The notes beneath the pieces were generated by a model. That model saw only the letters and a list, made by a program, of their open reading frames with translations. It was not told where the DNA came from and did no database searches. Of a stretch of DNA of 64,000 bases, positions 51,350 through 60,413 are shown in pieces. The DNA comes from DAISJI01 sp964559835 (GTDB taxonomy: Bacteria; Acidobacteriota; Terriglobia; Terriglobales; Acidobacteriaceae). Within the stretch, counting starts at the first letter, position 1, and each line of letters starts with the position of its first letter. The DNA is taken from assembly GCA_964559835.1 (NCBI GenBank), contig CAZLJE010000010.1:1-64000 (forward strand), read 5' to 3'. The position numbers and the translations under genes were made by a program.

Positions 51350-52495
51350 ATGAGAATCAAGCCCTTCACTCTCGAGCGCTGGCAATCGATCTGGGAGAAC
51401 CAGGTCGGACTCAATCTCTCCGAAAGCGGTGTGCATCCGCTGTCCGTCGAAGAACTGGTTCCCGACGCGGACGAAGTCCTGCGGATCTTGTGCACGCCCT
51501 TGGGGTATCCGCAGACCAACGGCAGCGAGGCTCTGCGCGCGCGCGTGGCCGAACTGTATCCCGGCGCGACGGCGCAGAACGTGCTCATGACCTCCGGATG
51601 CAGCGAGGCGAACTTCGTCTGCGTCTGGGGCTTGGTCGAGCCCGGCGACGACGTCGTTTTCATGCAGCCGAATTACATGCAGATCTCCGGCGTGGCGCAG
51701 TCGATCGGAGCGTCGGTCACGCCGCTGTGGTTGCGCGAATCCTCCGGCTGGCAGATCGACACCGGCGAACTAAAAAAGTCGATCACCTCGCGCACGAAAA
51801 TGGTCGCCATCTGCAATCCCAACAATCCCACTGGCGCCGTGATGTCGAAGTCCGCGATGGACGCCGTATGCGAGCGAGCGGCCGAAGTCGGCGCGTGGGT
51901 GCTGTCGGACGAGGTCTATCGCGGCGCAGAGTTCGAAGGTGATCTCACGCCGACGCTGTTCGGCAAATACGAGCGCGTGCTCTGTACAGCCGGACTGTCG
52001 AAGGCGTACGCGCTTCCCGGACTGCGCACGGGGTGGATCGTCGGGGCGCCGGACGTGATCGACAAGCTGTGGGGCGTGCACGATTACACGAGCATCGGCA
52101 TCTCGATGCTGACCGACAAGTTGGCGACCGTTGCACTCGGGGCGGAGAAGCGGCGCTGGATCCTCGATCGCACGCGCAGCATCCTGCGCCACAATTACGA
52201 CATCGTCTGCCAGTGGCTTGCGGATCGCGGCGACTTCTTTCGACACATTCCACCGAAGGCGGGCGGGATCGCGTGGCTCGGATATAACCGCCTGTGGAAT
52301 TCCGATGTGCTGGTCGAGGAACTGCGCCGCCGGAAAGACATGCTACTGGTTCCCGGAACGCAGTTCGGCATGGACCAGTTTCTGCGCATCGGTTTCGCCG
52401 GCGAACCGGAGGGGCTGCACCGGGGGCTGGCGAAGGTGGCCGAGTTGCTCAATGAGTTCGAGAACGAGAGCGCCGTCGCACGAGCCTCGAGATAA
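51350..52495 (+). CDS. PLP-dependent aminotransferase (class I/II)
   Basis: 381 residues, fold type I. TPLGYPQTNGSEALRARVAE, MTSGCSEANFVCVWGLVEPG, ICNPNNPTGAVMSK, Asp/Tyr of VLSDEVYRGAEF, and the PLP lysine in CTAGLSKAYALPGLRTGWI. FLRIGFAGEPEGLHRGLAKV is the carboxylate-binding end. It probably transaminates the amino acid brought in by the adjacent permease; substrate specificity is not deducible. It is followed by a 544 bp region without genes. Confidence 0.88.
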   Translation: MRIKPFTLERWQSIWENQVGLNLSESGVHPLSVEELVPDADEVLRILCTPLGYPQTNGSEALRARVAELYPGATAQNVLMTSGCSEANFVCVWGLVEPGDDVVFMQPNYMQISGVAQSIGASVTPLWLRESSGWQIDTGELKKSITSRTKMVAICNPNNPTGAVMSKSAMDAVCERAAEVGAWVLSDEVYRGAEFEGDLTPTLFGKYERVLCTAGLSKAYALPGLRTGWIVGAPDVIDKLWGVHDYTSIGISMLTDKLATVALGAEKRRWILDRTRSILRHNYDIVCQWLADRGDFFRHIPPKAGGIAWLGYNRLWNSDVLVEELRRRKDMLLVPGTQFGMDQFLRIGFAGEPEGLHRGLAKVAELLNEFENESAVARASR

Positions 52496-53039
52496 CGATT
52501 CGGTAAACCCCACCCCCCTCCCCCCTGGTACCTGGGCTCTTGACCCGTAAGGCAGCAGAAGCGAAGGAGTTAGGCGCCGTCCAAGTATCTCCAGGTAACC
52601 TGAGGATACCTGGGTAACCCATGGGTATCCCAGGGAGAGACCCTCCCCCCGTTTTCCCAGACGTCCCACAGAAACCCGCGAAAAACGAGTAAATCCCAGA
52701 GGCAGTCCCAGCGCGCCGAAGGGGCGAGTGAATCGACGACAAAAGTTATCAAAGAACAAACACCGGCGGGTGGGAGACACTACACCCTCGATGTCACGAG
52801 GAGAGTTTAGAAGAATGGGGAGAGCCTGTATGTGAGGTGGGCCACAGGACAGTGTGACAAGACATTTTCGACTTTCGATTTCTGATTTCGGATTGAAGAA
52901 CAAGCCCGGGTAAGCCAAAAGGGCTTACCCGGGCCACTCGCCCGAGTTTCCGAGTGTCCCCGAGTTTCAAAATGGCGTTGGTTCTCCAGCCACTCGCTGT
53001 GGTCGTCGAGGTTTCCGCAGATTGCAAGATCGACGGCAA
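52496..53039. other. 544 bp gene-free region with G/C-tract and word repeats
   Basis: Contents: C-rich block (52507-52527); a series GGTAACCTGA GGATACCTGG GTAACCCATG GGTATCCCAGG of period about 10-11 bp (52593-52633); C-rich block and CCCAGACGTCCCAC (52641-52670); a GATTTCTGATTTCGGATTG word (52877-52896), the family also seen at 41053; a perfect 13 bp hairpin (52904-52934); and CCGAGTTTC words (52942-52973), also seen near 56334. No gene is supported. Codon-like reading frames here are composed of repeats. Confidence 0.65.
52904..52934. terminator. Perfect 13 bp hairpin between convergent genes
   Basis: GCCCGGGTAAGCC pairs with GGCTTACCCGGGC across AAAAG. It lies between the convergent aminotransferase and type II NADH dehydrogenase genes. 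No T run follows on either strand. Confidence 0.7.
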
Positions 53040-54371
53040 TCACGCCGCACCTTCCTTTTTGGCCACCGTCGGCTCCGCTTCGGGTTGCACCTTCGACATG
53101 GCCGCGTGCTGGCTGAGATTCACGAACTGCACGAGGTCCTTGGAGAAGAGTAGGTCCAGGGTCCAATCGAGGGCGACCCGCACCTTCTTTTCAAAACGCG
53201 GCAGTTTGCTGAGATAGATCGTGCGCCAGAGCCACCACGCGATGAAGCCGGAAAAATTGACACCGAGAATGTTTGCCACTCCCGTTCTGCGGCCGATCGC
53301 GGCCAATTGTCCGATCGTCGAGAAGGAGAATGCCTTGGTCCTGCCTCCCCGCATGGCCATGACGATATTGTGCGCCAGCACGCGGCCCTCGCGGAGGGCG
53401 TGCTGCGCCGTGGGCGGACAATAACCGCCACGCTTGCGGTCGGGGATGAGCGCGCAATCGCCGATTGCCCACACGCCCGGCCGCTGCGGCACGGCAAGCG
53501 TTTCGTCCACCAGCAGGCGGCCGCGTTGTTTCTCGCAGGGAAGGCCGTTCAATAGCGCGGAAGGCGTGGTGCCCGCGGTCCACACCAACGTTTTGCACGT
53601 GATCACTTCGCCGTCGCTCAGCGTGGCCAGCAGGCCGTCATAACCTGTGAGTCTGGTATTGAGGCGAACTTCCACCCCGCGCTCTTCGAGTTTCTTCTGC
53701 GCATAGCGGCCAAGGCTTTCGCCGAGTTCCGGCAGAATGAACGGCCCGGGATGAACCAGCACCACGCGAATCTGGTGGCGCCGCAGGTTCGCATAAAAGT
53801 GCACGGCTGCATGCAGGAAATCATTCAGCGCGGCGATGGTCTCAACTCCGGCGAACCCACCCCCAGCGACCAGAATAGTGAGCAGCGGGTGGCGCACTGC
53901 CGCGCTGCAGTCCGGGTCCGCCTCCTCCAGGATCGCGATGAGCCGGTTACGCAAGTGGACGGCGTCTTCCAGCGTTTTCATCGTCAGGGCGTTTTTCTCC
54001 AGCCCCGGCAGCTTGAAGAAGTTGGTGGTTGAGCCCATGCCGAGCACGAGTTGGTCGTACTCGAGTTCGTGCGTGTGATGATCGAACCCATGCGCCACCG
54101 TCACGGTTCGACGCTCCAGGTCGATAGCCTCGACGTCTCCTTGGAAGAACTGCGTCTTGCGCAGCAGCTTGCGCACCGGGTTCACGATGTTGGTCAGGTC
54201 AAGGTCGCTGGCCGCCACTTCGTGCAACATCGGGGTAAAGAGGAAAAAGTTGTCGCGGTTGACCAGCGTGATTTTCGTGTCCGCGTCATCTTTCAGCAGG
54301 CGTTCCAGTTCCAGCGCCGTGTAGAGCCCGCCGAAGCCGCCGCCCAGAATGAGAATGCGATGCTTTGCCAT
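53040..54371 (-). CDS. ndh: Type II NADH dehydrogenase (Ndh)
   Basis: 443 residues. FAD-binding RILILGGGFGGLYTALELER, the quinone/NAD region LVLGMGSTTNFFKLPGL, NADH fold ILVAGGGFAGVETIAALND, LVWTAGTTPSALLNGLP, GVWAIGDCALIP (second FAD motif) and PPTAQHALREGRVLAHNI. The C-terminal helix pair (FSGFIAWWLWRTIYLSKLPR) anchors it to the membrane. It oxidises NADH and reduces menaquinone without proton pumping. The start is the ATG at 54371. An upstream in-frame ATG (54401) is less likely. Confidence 0.92.
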   Translation of the reverse strand: MAKHRILILGGGFGGLYTALELERLLKDDADTKITLVNRDNFFLFTPMLHEVAASDLDLTNIVNPVRKLLRKTQFFQGDVEAIDLERRTVTVAHGFDHHTHELEYDQLVLGMGSTTNFFKLPGLEKNALTMKTLEDAVHLRNRLIAILEEADPDCSAAVRHPLLTILVAGGGFAGVETIAALNDFLHAAVHFYANLRRHQIRVVLVHPGPFILPELGESLGRYAQKKLEERGVEVRLNTRLTGYDGLLATLSDGEVITCKTLVWTAGTTPSALLNGLPCEKQRGRLLVDETLAVPQRPGVWAIGDCALIPDRKRGGYCPPTAQHALREGRVLAHNIVMAMRGGRTKAFSFSTIGQLAAIGRRTGVANILGVNFSGFIAWWLWRTIYLSKLPRFEKKVRVALDWTLDLLFSKDLVQFVNLSQHAAMSKVQPEAEPTVAKKEGAA

Positions 54372-54805
54372 TGCTATGCCTATGCCGCCACTTCGCAGCA
54401 AACCTTAATGGCGCCGTTGCCGTTGTTGTTAAGGTGACGGAGAGTTCCGTGTAGTTGTCCAGACCGCGGAGGGGATGGGTCATTGCCGGGTGCCCCACCG
54501 TTCGATCGACTTGATTTTCCATGACACAACCCAGATGTGGGTGCTCCCACTCTTCGCGTTTTGTCGAAGGGTGGGCATTCGCAATGCTAACTCCGCTCAT
54601 CATCGCTCCGCTACGGCCTTGACATTCCGGATTCCCACCCCTTCGACTCCGCTCAGGGCAGGCTCTTTCCAAAACCGGGAAAGGGTGGGGCACTCAATTT
54701 CTTATTTCTTCGAGCGAACTACTTAGCGTGGTGCACCCAGGAGAGAACAAAAGGTGCTTCGACTCAAACTGACGTTCTCGCTCAGCATGACCCATCCTTC
54801 TAGCC
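54372..54805. repeat. 434 bp gene-free region of GTGGG/CCCAC and CTTCGACT...GCTCAG repeats
   Basis: Contents: GGGTGCCCCACCGTTCG (54489-54504), a CCCACTCTTCG/CGAAGGGTGGG hairpin (54546-54575), CCCACCCCTTCGACTCCGCT with a partner AAGGGTGGGGC (54634-54692), and the ACAAAAGGTGCTTCGACTC ... GCTCAGCATGACC block (54746-54788). Translation of part of it yields the ACPERSRR string, known as a by-product of such repeats, so no gene is called. Confidence 0.7.
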
Positions 54806-56242
54806 TCAAACGTCGTTCCACCGCAACGTGACGATCGAATCGGCAGGCAGTTCGACATTGGCGGTATGGCCGGCGCTGCGGAGCGCGATCGTACGGGGCG
54901 CGCCCGGATTGGTGAGGATGACGCTGGTCTCGGTATTGGCACTTTGAGCGGCTACGTGATCCAGATCCGATGCTTCGCTTTCGCTGTTGAGACGGACCGA
55001 GCCTCGCGGGAAGCTGCGCGAGTAATGCGTCATCGCGTGGTATTGCCCGCTGTACCGGATCTGTTTTGACTGTGAGTCGATGGTGAGCAGTCCACCGCAA
55101 TTAAAAGGGCCAATGTTGGGGCGTCCCTTTTCATCGAGCGCGTAATTCCAGGCGATGATGCAGCGGCACCAGTGGCGGAGAATGCCGGTGAAAGTCTTGC
55201 TCCAGGAGCACCAGTCTGTCGCATAGGCCGGGCTGGTGTAATCCGGCCCTCCCTCGGTCCAGTACATCTCGGCGGAAGGATGGGCCTGGCAGACCCGGTC
55301 GATGAGGTCCGGAGTGCCGACATATCCGTGCCAGGCAATGGCATTCGCGAACGCCGCGACGCCTTTGTCGTCCAGTTCGGCGATCGCGCGGCCCCAGAGA
55401 TTGTAATTGTGGTCAACGAGCCAGATTTTTGTATTCAACCCATTCTCACGCAGCACCGGTCCGAGATGCCGAGTTACAAATTCCACCTCCGCTTCCTGCG
55501 GCCAAGTGCATGCAGGCATGCGGCCGTCCTGGTCGGTGTCGACTTCGTTCTGCGAGGTAAGAGCGTTGACGTGCACACCTTCCGTCGCATACGCGCGCAG
55601 GAATCTGTCCAGATAGTGGGCATATGCTTCCAAGTAGCGCCGGCGAATGGTGCCGCCGAGCATCGAACCGTTGTCCTTCATCCATCCTGGAGGGCTCCAT
55701 GGCGAAGCGAGAAGGAAGAGATCAGGATTGGCGGTGCGCGCGGCGCGAAGGATGGGGAGAATATAGGCGCGGTCGTGCTCGATGGAAAATCGCTTCAACT
55801 CGGGATCGGGGTCCCCTTCGTCGAAGCTGTAAAGATTGCGAGAGTAGTCGCTGGACCCGACGCAGATACGCGCAACGGACAAGTTCATCTGCGATGGATC
55901 GAACAGTTCACGAAACAATGTGGTGCGCACTTCCGGGGCAAGTTGGCTGAACGTGTAACAGGCGGCGTCGGTAAACGCCGCCCCGAACCCAAGGACCGGC
56001 TGAAACCGCTGCGCGGCATCTATCACGACTGCTTGCGCGTTTGCCGTGGCCGAATCGCTCCACTGGATCGGAGCGGCGGCTTCGAAATGCCGATCCTTGT
56101 CGGTGATAAAAACAGAGATCTGGCCCGAAGGATGTGTCCGCACAGGCGAGGATTGCGCCAGGGCCTCGGGGATGGCGCAGGCGGTTGCAGCGGCCGCGCC
56201 GGCAAGCTTCAGAAAATCACGTCGGGTGTGAGTGTCAGACAC
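54806..56242 (-). CDS. Secreted GH30-family glycoside hydrolase
   Basis: 478 residues from a GTG at 56242, preceded by GCGAGGCTACGC. A twin-arginine signal (THTRRDFLKLAGAAAATACA) directs export of a folded enzyme. The (beta/alpha)8 plus beta-sandwich GH30 pattern is clear: FQPVLGFGAAFTDAACYTFS, ASPWSPPGWMKDNGS, the acid/base Glu233 in LTSQNEVDTDQ and the nucleophile Glu330 in MYWTEGG. Likely activity is a beta-glucosidase/glucosylceramidase or beta-1,6-glucanase. A longer reading frame upstream to 56566 is not expected to be coding. Confidence 0.88.
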   Translation of the reverse strand: MSDTHTRRDFLKLAGAAAATACAIPEALAQSSPVRTHPSGQISVFITDKDRHFEAAAPIQWSDSATANAQAVVIDAAQRFQPVLGFGAAFTDAACYTFSQLAPEVRTTLFRELFDPSQMNLSVARICVGSSDYSRNLYSFDEGDPDPELKRFSIEHDRAYILPILRAARTANPDLFLLASPWSPPGWMKDNGSMLGGTIRRRYLEAYAHYLDRFLRAYATEGVHVNALTSQNEVDTDQDGRMPACTWPQEAEVEFVTRHLGPVLRENGLNTKIWLVDHNYNLWGRAIAELDDKGVAAFANAIAWHGYVGTPDLIDRVCQAHPSAEMYWTEGGPDYTSPAYATDWCSWSKTFTGILRHWCRCIIAWNYALDEKGRPNIGPFNCGGLLTIDSQSKQIRYSGQYHAMTHYSRSFPRGSVRLNSESEASDLDHVAAQSANTETSVILTNPGAPRTIALRSAGHTANVELPADSIVTLRWNDV

Positions 56243-56533
56243 GCGTAGCCTCGCAAGACGAAAGTAGACAGCACATGCAGTCCGCATGCTGGAATTCTGC
56301 TGACAAGGATCCGGGGACAGGCGGCACATTATCCGAGTTTCTGTCCCGAGTTTCCAAAGAAGTGTAAAGGAGAGCGCGTCACTTATTGAAAAGATTGGCA
56401 AACCTGGCTTCGCGGACGCGGAAGGGAGGCGTTGTGGGCCTGCCGCGAAGCGCTGATAATCCTGTGCGCGGCAAAATAAGTCCGGCTCGCGCCGAACCAG
56501 CAGGCCCAAGATTTCTCGAAGTGAGCCACTCCG

Positions 56534-57889
56534 TTGTATTCTCGCCGCGTGCCCCAACCGAACCAAGGTTCCCCCGGCCGGTCGCCTGCACCAGCCTTAC
56601 TGGTCGGGCTTCTTATAACCGTTGGCGCGGTAGTCTTTTATTCCGTATACGTTACGCGGCAGATTGCAGGGTTACGGCGCCTGCAGACCGAGATGGTCGA
56701 CAGAAATCGCAGGGACTCTTTGCAACTGTTGAGGATTCAAAACGACCTGAACTCGCTGGGCGTCGCCATGAGGGACATGGTCGACAACGTCGAGCCATAT
56801 CCATTGACCGCGTGGTCGGCACAGTTTCAGCGCATCCGTACCGACCTGGATGACGCGTTGCGCGTCGAAGCTGAACTGGCGCAACGGACACGTCGCCCTG
56901 AGCAACAACAGTATCTGCAGGCCTCAGTGGCCCAGTTCTGGGACGCGGCTGAGCGCATGTTTGCATTGGCCCGGAGCGGGCACAGTGATGAAGCGCGCGA
57001 GCAGGCGAGGCTTTCGTTGCAAGCGCGTCTGGAGGCGATCACTTCGGCGGTAGCTCGCTCGTTGGTGGAAAACAACGAGGAGGAAAGAAATGCGACGGCG
57101 CGCATCTCGAACATCTACGATGGCGTGGAACGGCAGGTATATCTGCTGCTGGGAGCAACTTTGGTCGCAATCGCCATCACCAGCCTGTATCTGATCCGCA
57201 GCAACCGACAACTGTTTGCCCAAATCGCGGCGTTGTCGCAGCAGCGCAGCGAACTTGCGCAGAACCTCATAGCGACGCAGGAATCCACGCTGCGTCACGT
57301 TTCGCGCGAGCTTCACGATGAATTCGGACAAGTGCTGACCGCGATCGGTTCCATGATGACTCGTTGTCGCAAGCACCTGCCGGAGGACTCGCCGATCCAG
57401 GCAGACATTCGCGAGGTTTCGGAGACAGCGCAATCGACTTTGGACCGGGTCAGGATGCTGTCGCAAGCGCTACACCCGGTCATTCTCGACGAAGGCGGAC
57501 TGGAGAACGCGCTCGATTGGTACCTGCCAATAACGGAGCGGCAAACCGGGATCAAAGTGTGTTATGAGAAAACGGGAGAGCCATTCCCGATACCCGGCAG
57601 TGCCGCCATCCACGTTTACCGGATCGTGCAGGAGGCCATGAACAACGCAGTGCGGCACTCGGGATCCGACAACGTGTCGGTCCGGCTCTGCTTCGGGCTG
57701 GAATCGCTGGGGCTGGCGGTCGAGGACCATGGTATAGGTTTGAGCCACGCGCCCCGTGGACACGGTATCGGGATGGTCGCCATGCGCGAACGCGCGGAGC
57801 TGCTCCACGGCCACCTCGAGGTCACGAGTCAGAACAGCGGTGGCACACTGGTGCGATTAACGGTACCGAAACATTATCTCGATGCGTAG
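56534..57889 (+). CDS. NarX/LiaS-like sensor histidine kinase
   Basis: 451 residues; start TTG 56534 or GTG 56549. Two transmembrane segments (ALLVGLLITVGAVVFYSVYV and YLLLGATLVAIAITSLYLI) bracket an extracytoplasmic helical sensor (about 45-195). HisKA_3 with His261 in HVSRELHDEFGQVLTAIGSM, then a HATPase with IVQEAMNNAVRHSGSDNVSV and RGHGIGMVAMRERAELL. Its last 8 bases overlap the start of the response-regulator gene. Likely cognate pair, with the FG-GAP gene as third member. Confidence 0.88.
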   Translation: MYSRRVPQPNQGSPGRSPAPALLVGLLITVGAVVFYSVYVTRQIAGLRRLQTEMVDRNRRDSLQLLRIQNDLNSLGVAMRDMVDNVEPYPLTAWSAQFQRIRTDLDDALRVEAELAQRTRRPEQQQYLQASVAQFWDAAERMFALARSGHSDEAREQARLSLQARLEAITSAVARSLVENNEEERNATARISNIYDGVERQVYLLLGATLVAIAITSLYLIRSNRQLFAQIAALSQQRSELAQNLIATQESTLRHVSRELHDEFGQVLTAIGSMMTRCRKHLPEDSPIQADIREVSETAQSTLDRVRMLSQALHPVILDEGGLENALDWYLPITERQTGIKVCYEKTGEPFPIPGSAAIHVYRIVQEAMNNAVRHSGSDNVSVRLCFGLESLGLAVEDHGIGLSHAPRGHGIGMVAMRERAELLHGHLEVTSQNSGGTLVRLTVPKHYLDA

Positions 57890-58517
57890 CGAAAACAAAA
57901 TCTCAGTCCTTTTGGTCGAAGACCATTCTCTTGTCCGGAGAGGACTCCGCCGGCTGCTCGAAGACGAGGACGATATCGTCGTAGTCGGCGAGGCCGGAGA
58001 CGGTGGCGAGGCGATCACAATGGCAAGGAATTGCTTGCCAGATGTGATCGTCATGGACTGCGCAATGCCCGGAGTCGACGGACTCGAAGCTACCGCAACG
58101 ATAAGGAAGGAAGTTCCGGCAGCCGCTATCCTGATGCTCAGTATGCATTCTGAAGACACATGGGTCAGGCGGGCGTTCGCCGCGGGCGCGCGCGGCTACA
58201 TCCTGAAAAGCGCTGCGGGCCTGGACCTCACCGACGCCGTAAGGCGAGTGGCCTCCGGAGAGCAGGTGGTAGACCCTCGACTGGAGCACGAGCCATCCCT
58301 CAAGGGCGAACGTGATCATGGTCTGACTGCGCGCGAGCTGCAGATCCTGCAGATGATCGCCAGTGGCAAATCGAATAAGGAGATCGCGGCGGAGTTGCAG
58401 CTCAGTTCGAATACTGTAGCTGTTCATCGCGCGAACATCATGGATAGGCTCGGCGTCCACAAGACTGCGGAACTCGTGGTGTACGCAATCCGGCATGGGT
58501 TGGTAAACGTCTCATGA
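57882..58517 (+). CDS. NarL/LuxR-family response regulator
   Basis: 211 residues. The receiver domain has LLVEDHSLVRRGLRRLLEDE, phospho-acceptor Asp59 in VIVMDCAMPGVDGLEA, Ser (LMLSMHSED) and Lys (GYILKSAAG). The HTH is LTARELQILQMIASGKSNKE, IAAELQLSSNTVAVHRANIM. The start overlaps the kinase gene (8 bp) and the stop overlaps the next gene (ATGA), so all three proteins are probably made from one mRNA. Target unknown; the third gene is a candidate. Confidence 0.92.
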   Translation: MRSENKISVLLVEDHSLVRRGLRRLLEDEDDIVVVGEAGDGGEAITMARNCLPDVIVMDCAMPGVDGLEATATIRKEVPAAAILMLSMHSEDTWVRRAFAAGARGYILKSAAGLDLTDAVRRVASGEQVVDPRLEHEPSLKGERDHGLTARELQILQMIASGKSNKEIAAELQLSSNTVAVHRANIMDRLGVHKTAELVVYAIRHGLVNVS

Positions 58518-60199
58518 ATCGCCGGTCCTTTCTGGGCGGAATGCTCGCCATGGCAGCGGTCAGGCCCGACTTTGAATCTGGACAAAAGACCGGTCCTGGT
58601 TTCCAGCTGGTAGACGTCACGGCGAAGGCCGGTATTCGGTTTCGACATAATAGTGGCGCGTACGGCGGAAAGCTGTTACCCGAGACGCTGGGCTCAGGCT
58701 GCGCATTTCTCGATTACGACCGCGACGGTTGGCAAGACATCCTCCTGGTCAATGGAATGGACTGGCCGGGGCACCAGCGCGCAAAGTCTCCGCTTCGGCT
58801 TTATCGAAACAACCGCAATGGCACATTCGCCGACGTTACACACGAGGCCGGCCTGGATGTCGAAATGTATGGCATGGGAGTGGCGGTCGGCGACTATAAC
58901 AACGACGGATATCCGGATATCTTCATCACCGCCGTTGGACAAAACCGACTTTTTCGTAACACCGGGAAAGGAACATTTCTCGATGTGACGCGCGCGGCGG
59001 GCATCCCCGCTCGACCGGCATTCAGCACCTCCGCGCTGTGGTTCGATTTTGACCGTGACGGCCGCTTGGATCTGTTCGTCTGCAATTACGTGAAGTGGTC
59101 GCCTGACCGAGACGTATTCTGCACACTCGATGGCAAGACCAAGTCGTATTGCACGCCAGAGGCCTATCACGGTGAAACCTGCTGGCTATTTCACAATCGA
59201 GGCGATGGGACGTTCGAAGACGTAACGGCCTCTTCCGGGATCTTCGATTCCAGTTCTAAGTCGCTGGGCGTTGCGATGTTCGATTATGACCATGATGGCT
59301 GGCCCGACCTTCTGGTGGCCAACGACACACAGCCGAACAAACTTTACCGCAACCAGCATAACGGGACCTTTCGCGAGGTCGGCATCGATGCAGGGATAGC
59401 ATTCAGCAGCGAAGGTAAAGCGCGCGCAGGGATGGGGATCGACGTGGGAGATCTCGACGATTCCGGGAAAGAAAATATCGCGATCACGAACTTCGACAAT
59501 GAGATGATCGGCCTCTACCGTCCAGCCGAACGGGGCACCTACCAGGACACTGCGATTCAGAGCGGCGTAGGACCTCCTTCCAGGAACTCTCTGGGATTTG
59601 GTTGCATCTTTCTGGACGCAGACCTCGACGGGAAGCTGGACCTGGCGGTCGTAAATGGCCACATCGACGATACAGTCCGCAATATCCGGCATGGGGTCAA
59701 TTATGAGCAGCCGCCGCACTTATTCTTGAACGATGGTGGGGGAAAATTCCACGATGTAGCGCCGGAGTTAGGTCCGGATTTTGCGATTCCTCGCGTCGGA
59801 CGCGGCCTAGCCTACGGCGATTTCGATCGCGATGGCGATCTCGACATCCTGATCACTACGAATAATGGGCCGGCGTATTTGCTCAGGAATGATGTGGTCA
59901 ATGGGAACCGCAGCATCCGGTTCCATCTCGTGGGCACGAAATCAAATCGGGATGGCATCGGCGCCCGGGTTCGGATCTTTCACAACGGCACGAGCCAATC
60001 GCGCATGGTGAAGAGCGGGTCCAGTTACCTGTCGCAGTCTGAAATTCCAGTCACGTTCGGTGTGGGTAAGCAGGATCGCATCGAGCGCGTGGTGATCGAA
60101 TGGCCAAGCGGCGGAACAGAAGAATTTAAAGACCTACAGACAGGCCGAACTTACGTCTCCAGGGAAGGGATGAAGCCCGAGCCTCTATCACAGCGATAA
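58514..60199 (+). CDS. Exported CRTAC1-like FG-GAP repeat protein with ASPIC/UnbV domain
   Basis: 561 residues. N-terminal twin-arginine-like signal (MNRRSFLGGMLAMAAVRP). A seven-bladed-propeller-like series of FG-GAP/VCBS repeats follows with calcium-binding Dx[DN]xDG motifs: FLDYDRDGWQDI, GDYNNDGYPDI, FDFDRDGRLDLF, FDYDHDGWPDL, FLDADLDGKLDLAV, GDFDRDGDLDILIT. The C-terminal ASPIC/UnbV module (VGTKSNRDGIGARVRI, VVIEWPSGGTEEFKDLQ) ends it. The start overlaps the response-regulator stop. No enzymatic residues are known for this class. Its place in a two-component operon suggests that it senses or is controlled by an envelope or extracellular ligand. Confidence 0.85.
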   Translation: MNRRSFLGGMLAMAAVRPDFESGQKTGPGFQLVDVTAKAGIRFRHNSGAYGGKLLPETLGSGCAFLDYDRDGWQDILLVNGMDWPGHQRAKSPLRLYRNNRNGTFADVTHEAGLDVEMYGMGVAVGDYNNDGYPDIFITAVGQNRLFRNTGKGTFLDVTRAAGIPARPAFSTSALWFDFDRDGRLDLFVCNYVKWSPDRDVFCTLDGKTKSYCTPEAYHGETCWLFHNRGDGTFEDVTASSGIFDSSSKSLGVAMFDYDHDGWPDLLVANDTQPNKLYRNQHNGTFREVGIDAGIAFSSEGKARAGMGIDVGDLDDSGKENIAITNFDNEMIGLYRPAERGTYQDTAIQSGVGPPSRNSLGFGCIFLDADLDGKLDLAVVNGHIDDTVRNIRHGVNYEQPPHLFLNDGGGKFHDVAPELGPDFAIPRVGRGLAYGDFDRDGDLDILITTNNGPAYLLRNDVVNGNRSIRFHLVGTKSNRDGIGARVRIFHNGTSQSRMVKSGSSYLSQSEIPVTFGVGKQDRIERVVIEWPSGGTEEFKDLQTGRTYVSREGMKPEPLSQR

Positions 60200-60413
60200 T
60201 CTACCCGCATTGTTGCGTCGAACTGATGCCGCTGAAACGTGAACTCGGACTGGGCGCAGCCATCGCCGTTCAATCGGGTTGCCGACGCGTTCGGGATCTC
60301 GCCGCAAGGTTATCTAGAGATGAACAGCAACTGCCATCCGGCCATTTTTGTCGGCCTTGCCAGCGATCCTGGAACGAAACGCAACACAAGCTCACGATCG
60401 GTGCACGGAAAGA
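60200..60413. other. 214 bp gene-free region between convergent genes
   Basis: Between the FG-GAP protein and the sugar transporter. No hairpin with T run, no repeat and no credible reading frame was recognised; a frame at 60226-60609 is a shadow of the transporter. Confidence 0.5.

Noticed and set aside
49804..51663. 619-codon frame on the minus strand
   Set aside because: Antisense to the amino-acid permease and start of the aminotransferase, both of which have clear family motifs.
54286..54693. Frame encoding ACPERSRRGG
   Set aside because: This string is a known by-product of translating CTTCGACT...GCTCAGG repeats; not a gene.
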